A DNA stretch of 17,338 nt. Source: Calditrichaeota bacterium AABM5.125.24. Its GTDB lineage: Bacteria > Electryoneota > AABM5-125-24 > Hatepunaeales > Hatepunaeaceae. The notes under the pieces are model-generated. The model worked only from the letters and a program-made list of their open reading frames with translations, ran no database searches and was not told where the DNA came from. A program made the position numbers and the translations under genes. Each line of letters opens with the position of its first letter. Positions within the stretch are counted from its first letter, which is position 1. Shown piece by piece: positions 6,516 to 12,662 of the stretch. Location: assembly GCA_002127415.1 (NCBI GenBank), contig MWJR01000136.1, forward strand, positions 1 to 17,338. The letters run 5' to 3'.

Positions 6516-7034
6516 ATGGCTGACCTGAAAATGCCCGACATAAACAATGTCATTATAGTGGGCAATCTCATCAAGGATCCGATTATCCGCCAGACCACCA
6601 ATGGAACCCCGGTTGCAAACTTTACCATTGCCTCCAATCGAAAATTCAAGGATAACTTCGGACAGTGGAAGGAAGACGTCTGCTTCATAGGTATAGTAGC
6701 CTGGTATAAGCTGGCTGAGAGCTGCGGTGAGAACCTGCATAAGGGGAGCGCCGTGCTGGTCGAAGGTGAACTCCAGAGCCGCCAGTGGCGCACTGATGAT
6801 GGACACTACCGCAACGTGGTCGAGATTAAAGCCCGTCGCATCCAGTTCCTGAACAAGCGTGAGATGGTGCTGTCGGATATGGAGAGTGCAGGCCGTCTTG
6901 CGGCCGAGGGGGAGACCCTCCCGGGCAGCGATAAGAGCGAACAGGAGGATGTCGACGATAAGCCTCAGCATGACAAACAGGACAACGGTGAAGACACCTC
7001 CTTCGATTTCGGATTCAAGGACCTGAAGCTGTAA
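6516..7034 (+). CDS. ssb: Single-stranded DNA-binding protein
   Basis: A 172-residue SSB that protects ssDNA in replication, repair and recombination. The OB fold covers residues 9 to about 112: NNVIIVGNLIKDPIIRQTTN, VANFTIASNR, GQWKEDVCFIGIVAWYKLAE and KGSAVLVEGELQSRQW are standard. The linker (about 120-160) is acidic and polar. The extreme C-terminus is FDFGFKDLKL and not the usual DDDIPF-type tip that recruits partner proteins; an acidic patch (DNGEDTSFD) precedes it. The ATG at 6516 follows GGAG (6506-6509) located in the end of rpsF. Its place between rpsF and rpsR is the classical arrangement. Confidence 0.95.
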   Translation: MADLKMPDINNVIIVGNLIKDPIIRQTTNGTPVANFTIASNRKFKDNFGQWKEDVCFIGIVAWYKLAESCGENLHKGSAVLVEGELQSRQWRTDDGHYRNVVEIKARRIQFLNKREMVLSDMESAGRLAAEGETLPGSDKSEQEDVDDKPQHDKQDNGEDTSFDFGFKDLKL

Positions 7035-7036
7035 AA

Positions 7037-7079
7037 CAGTTATCAGTTGTCAGTTAAAAACACTGACAACTGATAACTG
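7037..7079. repeat. 18-bp perfect inverted repeat between ssb and rpsR
   Basis: CAGTTATCAGTTGTCAGT (7037-7054) and its exact reverse complement (7062-7079) enclose the 7-base loop TAAAAAC, starting 3 bp after the ssb stop. A partly related run, CTGAAAACTGAAAACTG, follows. The sequence resembles TCAGTTATCAGTTGTCAG-type repeats that are dispersed in many genomes. In RNA it makes a very stable hairpin inside the ribosomal-protein operon. No T-run follows. Confidence 0.75.
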
Positions 7080-7104
7080 ATACCTGAAAACTGAAAACTG
7101 GCAA

Positions 7105-7329
7105 ATGATGATCGCTCACAAAAAGATCTGTCGTTTCTGCGAAAATCGTATCTTCTACATCGATTATAAGGACGACAGGCTGCTGCACCGGTTTATCACC
7201 GAGGAAGGCAAAATTATCCCCCGCCGCATATCCGGCACCTGCGCCCAGCACCAGCGTCAGCTGGTCAAGGCCATAAAGCGAGCCCGACATATGGCCATCC
7301 TGCCCTTCGTCCTCGAAATCGTGCGCTGA
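7105..7329 (+). CDS. rpsR: Small ribosomal subunit protein bS18, zinc-ribbon (C+) form
   Basis: A 74-residue S18, partner of S6 on the 30S platform. It keeps four zinc-ligand candidates: Cys9 and Cys12 (CRFC), Cys46 and His49 (GTCAQHQ), so it is the metal-binding paralogue form and not the C- form. The core YKDDRLLHRFITEEGKIIPRR and the C-terminal QLVKAIKRARHMAILPFV are diagnostic. Two ATG codons stand in tandem (7105 and 7108); neither has a good Shine-Dalgarno sequence, possibly because the palindromic repeat inserted just upstream. Translation may depend on coupling or on the unstructured A-rich stretch. Confidence 0.95.
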   Translation: MMIAHKKICRFCENRIFYIDYKDDRLLHRFITEEGKIIPRRISGTCAQHQRQLVKAIKRARHMAILPFVLEIVR

Positions 7330-7343
7330 GGGTATTTTGGTGG

Positions 7344-7373
7344 GGTAGGGGCGGCATTTATGATGTCCCTACC
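7344..7373. repeat. REP-like GTAG hairpin between rpsR and rplI
   Basis: GGTAGGGGC (7344-7352) pairs with GTCCCTACC (7365-7373), nine pairs including one G-T, around a 12-base loop. GTAG lies at 7345-7348 and CTAC at 7369-7372. It sits 14 bp after rpsR and 22 bp before the rplI start. It resembles the element at 11476 (GTAGGGAGGGAC). Confidence 0.6.
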
Positions 7374-7395
7374 ATTTTATCATCAAGGTGACGCA

Positions 7396-7842
7396 TTGAA
7401 GATAGTGTTACTTAGCGACGTCGAGAAGCTCGGACAGGCCGGCGATATGGTCACGGTCAAGGATGGTTACGCCCGTAACTTCCTGATACCGGTCGGAATG
7501 GCCGTTCGAGCCGACCCGCGCAATCTGAAGCTGCTCGAGGCTCAACGCAAGGCGGCGGAAGCCGGGGCGATGAGAGAGCTGCGCACCCACAAGGCCCTGA
7601 GCTTGAAACTGGCGAAGACCGAGCTGGCGGCCAGGGTGCAGGTGGGTGAAGAGGAACGGGTGTTCGGCGCTGTGACCTCGGCTGACATCGCCGACTTGCT
7701 GACTGCGCAGGGGATAGAGATCGACCGCCGCATCATCGACCTGCCCGAACCGATAAAGGCGCTGGGGGTCTATACCATTCCAATCAAACTTCACGCCGAT
7801 GTGGAGGCTCACGTCAAGGTCAGGGTGGTGAAGGAGGAATGA
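7396..7842 (+). CDS. rplI: Large ribosomal subunit protein bL9
   Basis: A 148-residue L9. The N-terminal 23S-binding domain has KIVLLSDVEKLGQAGDMVTV and DGYARNFLIPVGMA. It is followed by the long connecting helix (about 42-75) and the C-terminal domain with VFGAVTSADIADLL and KALGVYTIPIKLHADVEAHV. The start is set at TTG 7396, because L9 always begins M-K-[IV]-[IV]-L-L and AAGGTG (7385-7390) lies 5 bases upstream. An in-frame ATG at 7360 would add a 12-residue leader absent from the family and falls inside a hairpin repeat. It is the last gene of the rpsF operon; no intrinsic terminator with a T-run is visible after it. Confidence 0.95.
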   Translation: MKIVLLSDVEKLGQAGDMVTVKDGYARNFLIPVGMAVRADPRNLKLLEAQRKAAEAGAMRELRTHKALSLKLAKTELAARVQVGEEERVFGAVTSADIADLLTAQGIEIDRRIIDLPEPIKALGVYTIPIKLHADVEAHVKVRVVKEE

Positions 7843-7872
7843 CCCTGCATCCGACCGATTTTCAGGTAAGAA

Positions 7873-8016
7873 CGAGTTCTTTGATATATTCGCGTAGCAG
7901 CCGATCCCGAAATGTAGGGATCGTTCTGGTGGACTACTAAGTCATTGATTATTCTGGGTCCCTGCCTTCAAGGGAATGACAATATAGTCCTCATATCGAA
8001 TATTTCAAAGAGCTCA
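7873..8016. repeat. Composite palindromic repeat between rplI and the peptidase gene
   Basis: Outer arms 7873-7892 and 7997-8016 are imperfect inverted repeats, about 17 of 20 matching. Inside is a GTAG (7894-7897), a hairpin CGATCCC/GGGATCG (7902-7908 with 7917-7923) and a CTAC (7934-7937). Then come TAAGTCATTG (also found at 11536 after another hairpin) and a GTCCCTGCCTTCAAGGGAATGAC-like motif. The whole 212-bp gap 7843-8054 is made mostly of this structure, and no gene is seen in it. It could be a small non-autonomous element or a paired REP (BIME). Confidence 0.5.
7976..8004 (+). promoter_or_regulatory. Possible promoter for the S9 peptidase gene
   Basis: ATGACA (7976-7981) and AATATT (7999-8004) are 17 bases apart, about 50 bp before the peptidase ATG. 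The -35 match is good and the -10 match only moderate. The -10 lies in the right arm of the palindromic repeat. Confidence 0.3.
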
Positions 8017-8054
8017 AGAACGCCTGACAGAACACTCAAGAAAAGAGGCAAATA

Positions 8055-9995
8055 ATGTCAAAAACAGCTCACAAACGTTGGGTTTGGCAGATCGGTCTGT
8101 CTTTGCTGATATTGATCGCCCTGACCTCCTGCGCACCGAAGACGACCACCGAGACGGCTCTGATTCCTCGCGATGTCATCTTCGGCAATCCGGAGAAGAC
8201 CTCGCCTCAACTATCACCGGACGGCGAGATGCTGGCCTACCTGGCGCCTGATGAAGGGGTTATGAATGTCTGGGTCAGAACCGTCGGCGAAGAGGACGAT
8301 AAGCCGGTCACCAGCGACCGGGGCCGCGGCATTATGGCATATTTCTGGGCTCCCAACGGCGAACAGATTCTGTATGTCCAGGACAGTGGGGGCGACGAAA
8401 ACTGGCGCATCTACGCCGTCCCGAAGACCGGGGGGGAGGCGCGTGACATGACCCCGATGGAGGGGGTGCAGGCGCGCATCTTTGCGGTTGATCCGGAATT
8501 TCCAGACGAGATCCTTATCGGGCTCAACAACCGCATCCCACAACTCCACGACGCCTATCGCCTCAACCTTAAGACCGGGGAGATGACGCTGGAGGTGCAG
8601 AATGACATGGGCGTGGTCGGCTGGATCGCAGATCACACCTTCCAGGTGCGGATTGCTCAGGTTCCGACGCCGGACGGTGGCTTTGCGCTGCTACACCGCA
8701 AGGATGCCAAATCGGCCTGGGAACCGCTGATACAGTGGGCAGGTGAGGACGCTCTCAGCACCGGCGCATTTATGTTTGCCAGGGACAATCAGACTCTGTA
8801 TATGATAAGCAGCATCGGGGCCAACACCGCCGAACTTCGCACCTACAACACACTGACCTCCGAAGAAAAGACGGTCGCCTCCGATCCGACCTACGACATC
8901 TCCGGCCTGATGATCCAGCCTCGCACCTGGAAGTTGCAGGCGGCTCGTTTTACCAGGGATCGGTCGGAATGGCAGGCCCTGGATGATGAGATCACAGCAG
9001 ATATTGAGGCGCTGAGGAAGCTGCATCGGGGTGATTTTTACGTCATAAACCGCACCCTGGACGATAGGAACTGGCTGGTCAGCTACGAGGTGGACAACGG
9101 CCCGATCGCCTACTATGCCTACGACGTGGAGAGCAAAGAAGGGACATTTCTCTTCTGCCATCGTCCGGCGCTGGAAGGATTGCCTTTAGCTGAGATGAAA
9201 CCGGTGACGGTGACTGCGCGCGACGGGTTGGAGATACACTGTTATCTGACGCTTCCGATGGGAGTTCAACCCAGGAATCTGCCCGCCGTGCTGAACATCC
9301 ACGGGGGGCCCTGGTATCGCGACAGTTGGGGATACGATACGCAGGTGCAGTGGCTGGTCAATCGAGGCTATGCGGTAATGCAGGTGAACTTCCGCGGTTC
9401 AACCGGCTACGGCAAGGAGTTTGTCAACGCTGCAGACCGGGAGTGGGGCGGCAAGATGCAGGACGATGTCACCGACGCCACCAAATGGCTGATTGAGGAG
9501 GGCATCGCCGATCCTGAACGGATAGCCATCTATGGCGGTTCATACGGCGGCTTTGCTGTGTTGTCCGGTATCACCAGGGAGCCCGACCTTTACGCCTGCG
9601 GAGTGGACATCTTCGGCCCCTCCAATCTGATTGCCTGGCTGAATACAATGCCGCCCTACTGGGAGCCGATAAAGCCGATGATGTTCAAGCGGATCGGACA
9701 TCCTGAGGAGGACGCCGAGATGTTGAAGGAGCGTTCGCCGCTGTCCCACATTGATAAGATTAAAGCGCCACTATACATCGTTCAGGGCGCCAACGATCCG
9801 CGCGTTCCGGTTGCCGAGAGCATCCAGATCCGCGACGCCTTGAAGGAGGCAGGCAAGACGGTTGAGTATATGGAGTTCCCGGATGAGGGGCACGGCTTCG
9901 CACGACCGGAGAATCGGCTCAAATTCTTTGCAGCGGCGGAGAAGTTCCTGGCCGACCACCTGGGCGGCAGGTTCGAACCGGAAAAGGAACAGTAG
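8055..9995 (+). CDS. Lipoprotein S9-family serine peptidase (prolyl oligopeptidase/DPP-IV type)
   Basis: A 646-residue exported peptidase. Residues 1-26 form a lipoprotein signal with lipobox LTSC (Cys26), so the protein should be anchored in a membrane facing the periplasm or cell surface. Residues about 40-370 have the TolB/WD-like beta-propeller pattern (SPQLSPDGEMLAYLAP, AYFWAPNGEQILYVQD). The C-terminal alpha/beta hydrolase (about 385-640) has NIHGGPW, NFRGSTGYGKEF, nucleophile Ser496 in GGSYGG, Asp581 in GANDPRVP and His613 in DEGHGF. It would cleave short peptides; exact specificity is not predictable. The ATG at 8055 is preceded by AGAGG with a 6-base spacer. The gene is monocistronic, with its own terminator about 90 bp downstream. 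The stop TAG is shared with a REP-like GTAG hairpin. Confidence 0.93.
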   Translation: MSKTAHKRWVWQIGLSLLILIALTSCAPKTTTETALIPRDVIFGNPEKTSPQLSPDGEMLAYLAPDEGVMNVWVRTVGEEDDKPVTSDRGRGIMAYFWAPNGEQILYVQDSGGDENWRIYAVPKTGGEARDMTPMEGVQARIFAVDPEFPDEILIGLNNRIPQLHDAYRLNLKTGEMTLEVQNDMGVVGWIADHTFQVRIAQVPTPDGGFALLHRKDAKSAWEPLIQWAGEDALSTGAFMFARDNQTLYMISSIGANTAELRTYNTLTSEEKTVASDPTYDISGLMIQPRTWKLQAARFTRDRSEWQALDDEITADIEALRKLHRGDFYVINRTLDDRNWLVSYEVDNGPIAYYAYDVESKEGTFLFCHRPALEGLPLAEMKPVTVTARDGLEIHCYLTLPMGVQPRNLPAVLNIHGGPWYRDSWGYDTQVQWLVNRGYAVMQVNFRGSTGYGKEFVNAADREWGGKMQDDVTDATKWLIEEGIADPERIAIYGGSYGGFAVLSGITREPDLYACGVDIFGPSNLIAWLNTMPPYWEPIKPMMFKRIGHPEEDAEMLKERSPLSHIDKIKAPLYIVQGANDPRVPVAESIQIRDALKEAGKTVEYMEFPDEGHGFARPENRLKFFAAAEKFLADHLGGRFEPEKEQ

Positions 9996-10016
9996 GTCGG
10001 ACATTCCTGTCCGACC
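9992..10016. repeat. REP-like GTAG hairpin overlapping the peptidase stop codon
   Basis: GTAG (9992-9995) contains the stop TAG. A 9-bp perfect stem, GGTCGGACA (9995-10003) with TGTCCGACC (10008-10016), has a 4-base loop. The architecture (tetranucleotide then hairpin) matches REP elements. Confidence 0.65.
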
Positions 10017-10020
10017 ATAA

Positions 10021-10066
10021 GGTCGGGTATAAATATGGTGTCACACTGAAGTATGACACCACGACC
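10021..10066. repeat. Nested inverted repeat GGTGTCA/TGACACC
   Basis: The inner stem GGTGTCA (10037-10043) pairs with TGACACC (10054-10060). Outer GGTCG (10021-10025) pairs with CGACC (10062-10066). The inner arm recurs at 11510-11535 (GGTGTCACA), so this is a dispersed repeat and not a unique regulatory site. Confidence 0.5.
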
Positions 10067-10082
10067 ATCATAGGTAACTGAA

Positions 10083-10120
10083 GAGGGAGCGATTTTTTCG
10101 CTCCCTCCTTTCTATCTTTT
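10083..10120 (+). terminator. Intrinsic terminator of the S9 peptidase gene
   Basis: The 10-bp perfect stem GAGGGAGCGA (10083-10092) with TCGCTCCCTC (10098-10107) has a loop of five T and is followed by CTTTCTATCTTTT. The T-rich side is only on the + strand, so it serves the upstream + gene. Confidence 0.85.
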
Positions 10121-10213
10121 CACTCCAGACCCGGGAGATAATTCTGCAGGATCTTGGGCGAAGCTCACAGTATGGTTCAAGAACCGAAGAGGATACTCAG
10201 AGAAACAGAAAAT

Positions 10214-10244
10214 GATGGGTTTCATTTCTCTTCACCCATCCTAC
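10214..10244 (-). repeat. Orphan copy of the RAYT-associated REP element
   Basis: A 31-bp core identical to the two copies upstream of the RAYT gene except for one base (A for G in the loop, at 10224). The stem is GATGGGT (10214-10220) with ACCCATC (10234-10240), then CTAC (10241-10244). Read on the - strand it is GTAG followed by the hairpin. It lies 8 bp beyond the cupin stop codon. Confidence 0.75.
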
Positions 10245-10251
10245 TACGAAA

Positions 10252-10590
10252 TTAGGCAGTCACCTTCGACACAACATAGATATATCTCAGCGGTTCATTC
10301 CCAACGTTTTCAACATTGTGTTCGGTTTCCGGAGGAACATAAGCGATCTGATTTGCTGCGAGCTTCATTTTGTCTTGCCCGTTAATCACCATTTCGCCAA
10401 CACCACTCAGGATGATTAGCATCTCCTCGCAATTCTCAGTTGAGTGACTTCCAACCTCCTCTTTCGGTGCCAGTGAAACGAAGCCGGATTTTAATTGATT
10501 GCTTTTCGGTGGTTTTAACAGAGCTGTATAGCGGGTTGAATCAAAAGGCAGCGACTGAACGAATGGGTTTTTCGGGCGTGGTGAACTCAT
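10252..10590 (-). CDS. Small cupin-domain protein
   Basis: A single-domain cupin of 112 residues. Motif 1 is VGSHSTENCEEMLIILSGVGEM (His49, Glu55/Glu56) and motif 2 is NQIAYVPPETEHNVEN (His91). The second His of the usual HxH is Thr51, so a metal site would have His49, Glu and His91. No DNA-binding or catalytic partner domain is attached; function (isomerase, dioxygenase-like or ligand-binding) cannot be assigned. The ATG at 10590 has only a weak ribosome site. The base composition is clearly richer in A/T than the housekeeping genes to its left, as with the next two genes, which suggests an accessory segment. It is transcribed in the same direction as tauE but separated by about 90 bp with an imperfect palindrome (10627-10655). 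Confidence 0.85.
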   Translation of the reverse strand: MSSPRPKNPFVQSLPFDSTRYTALLKPPKSNQLKSGFVSLAPKEEVGSHSTENCEEMLIILSGVGEMVINGQDKMKLAANQIAYVPPETEHNVENVGNEPLRYIYVVSKVTA

Positions 10591-10681
10591 ATGATTGTCT
10601 CAGCTTTAATTTTTGAGTCTATTTTACAGATATTCTGACAAGTGAAAAATATCTGCTTATTTTTGATCTAGCATACCACAA

Positions 10682-11422
10682 TTACATATAAACATGGTAA
10701 ATGATTCTAAGGCTTAAAAATACGATTAATATCCCGACCGAGATCATCAAGGCTCGTGTTGGCAACTTCTTGCATAATAAGGCAGCTACCGGGGCCGCCG
10801 TTACACCACCTATAATCAGACCGATTATTATCTTCCAGTGCACCAGCCCGATGGTCAGAATGAAGGTGATTGATTCGGCTATGGTGACAAAGAATTCTAC
10901 AAGATTGATTGAACCTACAGTGAACCTGGGATTATTTCCACGCGCCAACAATGTTGTGGTTACAATGGGGCCCCATCCTCCGCCCCCCAAAGCATCAAGC
11001 GAACCACCAAAGAAACCCAGCGGCGCCAGTTTTGTTTTAACTTCTCTAATGTGAATTTTCGTGAAAGCTTTCCGGATTATTATTACTCCCATTATAAGCA
11101 GATAAATGGCGATGAAAGGCTTAATTGCCTCCCCCGGCACAGAAGTCAATATATACGCTCCGATTATCCCACCAATTATCCCGGGCACCAACAGCTTGGT
11201 GAACAACTTTCTATCTACATTACCCAACCTCCAGTGTGAATATCCGGATGCACCGCTTGAGAATATCTCCGCAGTGTGAACGCTGGCACTGGCTGCAGCG
11301 GGAGGAATGCCAATGCCTATCAGAAAGGTTGTTGAGCTAATTCCATAACCCATCCCCAGGGCTCCATTTATCATCTGGGCGATGAAACCGACAATTATGA
11401 ATACTACTATGGAATATTCCAG
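10682..11422 (-). CDS. TauE/SafE-family anion permease (probable CTG start)
   Basis: A membrane protein of the sulfite exporter TauE/SafE family (DUF81), 246 residues from the CTG at 11422. The signature INGALGMGYGISSTTFL opens the first half, and FGGSLDALGGGGWGPIVTTT with GSINLVEF the second, as expected for the two-repeat fold with 7-8 helices. The first ATG (11374) would cut helix 1 in half. The 16 codons before it encode LEYSIVVFIIVGFIAQ, the normal N-terminal helix. That stretch has no ATG, GTG or TTG, an in-frame TAG lies at 11429-11431, and GGAGAT stands 8 bases before the CTG. Substrate (sulfite, sulfoacetate, other anions) is unknown; proximity to cysC favours a sulfur compound. Confidence 0.88.
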   Translation of the reverse strand: MEYSIVVFIIVGFIAQMINGALGMGYGISSTTFLIGIGIPPAAASASVHTAEIFSSGASGYSHWRLGNVDRKLFTKLLVPGIIGGIIGAYILTSVPGEAIKPFIAIYLLIMGVIIIRKAFTKIHIREVKTKLAPLGFFGGSLDALGGGGWGPIVTTTLLARGNNPRFTVGSINLVEFFVTIAESITFILTIGLVHWKIIIGLIIGGVTAAPVAALLCKKLPTRALMISVGILIVFLSLRIIYHVYM

Positions 11423-11430
11423 AGTTGACT

Positions 11431-11436
11431 ATCTCC
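11431..11436 (-). promoter_or_regulatory. Ribosome binding site that points to a CTG start for the permease
   Basis: GGAGAT on the - strand (ATCTCC at 11431-11436) is 8 bases from CTG (11422-11420). The ATG at 11374 has no purine-rich site before it. This decides the start in favour of the CTG. Confidence 0.6.
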
Positions 11437-11475
11437 AAAGTGATAGGGTTTGCTTTTTACAGCAACCCTCGATTG

Positions 11476-11499
11476 GTAGGGAGGGACTCCGTGCCCGCC
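11476..11499. repeat. REP-like GTAG element
   Basis: GTAG (11476-11479) is followed by an imperfect hairpin (GGAGGGAC, TCC, GTGCCCGCC, one mismatch and one bulge). It is similar in layout to the element at 7344-7373. Confidence 0.45.
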
Positions 11500-11509
11500 A
11501 TAAAAGCGT

Positions 11510-11576
11510 GGTGTCACAAGTCCTCGTGTGACACCTAAGTCATTGTTATTGCTGGCAGATGAGGGCATCTGCCAGC
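11510..11576. repeat. Two perfect hairpins between cysC and the permease gene
   Basis: Hairpin 1: GGTGTCACA (11510-11518) with TGTGACACC (11527-11535), 8-base loop, sharing its stem with 10037-10060. Hairpin 2: GCTGGCAGATG (11551-11561) with CATCTGCCAGC (11566-11576), 4-base loop. Between them is TAAGTCATTG, as at 7938. None is followed by a T-run on the - strand, so they are repeats and not terminators for cysC. Confidence 0.6.
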
Positions 11577-11631
11577 ACTCGGCTGACGCTTTCAACTCTC
11601 TCGGGTTGGGCCTATAAGTTAAAGGAGTTTA

Positions 11632-12258
11632 TTATTCCATTGTTCTGGACAAATAACCCTGTTTATTCAGGTATTCAAAGATACTGTCAACGATTTGTTC
11701 GGGTGATTTGTCCTCTGTTTTCAATACCAGTTCCGGGTTTACCGGCGGTTCATACGGATCGTCAACCCCTGTGAACCCCTTTATCTCTCCTCTCCGCGCT
11801 TTCTGATACAATCCTTTCGGGTCGCGCTCCTCACAGATTTCCACCGGTGTATCGATAAAAATTTCAATGAAAGTCAATCCGCTGTCCTGATGTATTGTCC
11901 GTGCCCGGTTACGGTCGTTGCGATAAGGCGAAATGAAACTTGTAATGGTGATAATTCCTGCGTCTGCGAAAAGCTTTGCCACTTCACCGATACGCCTGAT
12001 ATTCTCCTCTCTGTCCTCAGCGGAAAACCCTAAATTCTTATTCAATCCGTGACGAACATTGTCGCCATCCAACACATATGCCAGACGCCCCTGCTTTACT
12101 AATTTATGTTCCAATGTGAAAGCTATGGTGCTCTTACCTGAAGATGGAAGACCCGTGAGCCAGATGGTAAGGCCCTTCTGTTTCAGAAGATTTCCCCTTT
12201 CCTTACGATCGACATGACCGCTGTGCCAGGTGACATTAGTAGCTGCATTGAGGGTCAT
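11632..12258 (-). CDS. cysC: Adenylylsulfate (APS) kinase
   Basis: A 208-residue APS kinase that phosphorylates adenosine 5'-phosphosulfate to PAPS for sulfation or assimilatory reduction. Features are the N-terminal HSGHVDRKER characteristic of CysC, P-loop GLPSSGKS (36-43), DGDNVRHGLNKNLGFS, SFISPYRNDRNRAR, and the lid region KGFTGVDDPYEPP. Length is normal. The ATG at 12258 follows AGAGG (- strand, at 12264-12268) with a 5-base spacer. No cysD/cysN or sat for making APS is in the window. The gene is isolated by hairpin repeats on both sides and shares the AT-rich composition of the permease and cupin genes. The partner route (PAPS reductase or sulfotransferase) must lie elsewhere. Confidence 0.95.
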   Translation of the reverse strand: MTLNAATNVTWHSGHVDRKERGNLLKQKGLTIWLTGLPSSGKSTIAFTLEHKLVKQGRLAYVLDGDNVRHGLNKNLGFSAEDREENIRRIGEVAKLFADAGIITITSFISPYRNDRNRARTIHQDSGLTFIEIFIDTPVEICEERDPKGLYQKARRGEIKGFTGVDDPYEPPVNPELVLKTEDKSPEQIVDSIFEYLNKQGYLSRTME

Positions 12259-12334
12259 AACTACCTCTTAAAAGTTGGACTTGAGCCAATTGGTTGTGAT
12301 ATCAGGAGATTAACAATTACTAATTATCAGAAGA

Positions 12335-12360
12335 GGCCCGGGCTGGAAGCAACCCGGGCC
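12335..12360. repeat. GC-rich hairpin GGCCCGGG/CCCGGGCC
   Basis: An 8-bp perfect stem (12335-12342 with 12353-12360) with a 10-base loop, in an AT-rich surrounding. No T-run follows. It is probably a dispersed palindrome. Confidence 0.5.
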
Positions 12361-12540
12361 ACCCATTAACCTTATTGTTGAGTGTATCTGTTTATCCGGT
12401 TTTATATCCCAGAATAACCTGTGTTAAGATCGAGCTGGCTGTCACCTAAAAGGTGCTTGAAATATACATAATAACTGATAGTAAAGCAACACCTTTCAGG
12501 GGCTTAGAACAATGCCTGAAAGCATTTTTATAACTTAGCT

Positions 12541-12594
12541 GCAGTCAGGCTTGTCTCAAGCCCGACTGCCGGGGTTGAGGACAACCCCGACTAC
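12541..12594 (-). repeat. Double REP-like hairpin with CTAC end
   Basis: Hairpin A: 12541-12553 with 12557-12569, 13 positions with one A-C mismatch. Hairpin B: CGGGGTTG (12570-12577) with CAACCCCG (12582-12589). CTAC stands at 12591-12594, so the - strand reads GTAG, then hairpin B, then hairpin A. This is the tetranucleotide-plus-hairpin layout of REP/BIME elements. Confidence 0.6.
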
Positions 12595-12662
12595 AATCCT
12601 TATACGGAATCTCTTTTAAGCATCGTTATAAATCCGGCATATCCGGATTCACTCGCCAGAAT

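Larger units (their letters stand above)
12259..12662. other. Gene-free, hairpin-rich intergenic region between cysC and the hydrogenase operon end
   Basis: I see no gene here. It holds the cysC ribosome site (12264-12268), the hairpin at 12335-12360, the palindrome CTTTCAGG/CCTGAAAG at 12493-12522 (followed by CATTTTTATAAC, terminator-like on the + strand but with no + strand gene upstream), and the double hairpin at 12541-12594. A promoter for cysC should lie here, but none is clear. Confidence 0.6.

Noticed and set aside
7360..7395. ATG start 12 codons upstream for rplI
   Set aside because: It lies within a hairpin repeat, adds residues not found in L9, and the TTG at 7396 has a good Shine-Dalgarno sequence.
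10627..10655. Terminator of the permease gene (CAGATATT/AATATCTG)
   Set aside because: The stem is a weak, AT-rich 8-bp one with a 13-base loop and no T-run on the - strand; it may equally be part of the cupin promoter region.
12541..12589. Intrinsic terminator for the hydrogenase operon or cysC
   Set aside because: Strong stems but no T-run on either side; the true terminator with seven T is at 12663-12707.
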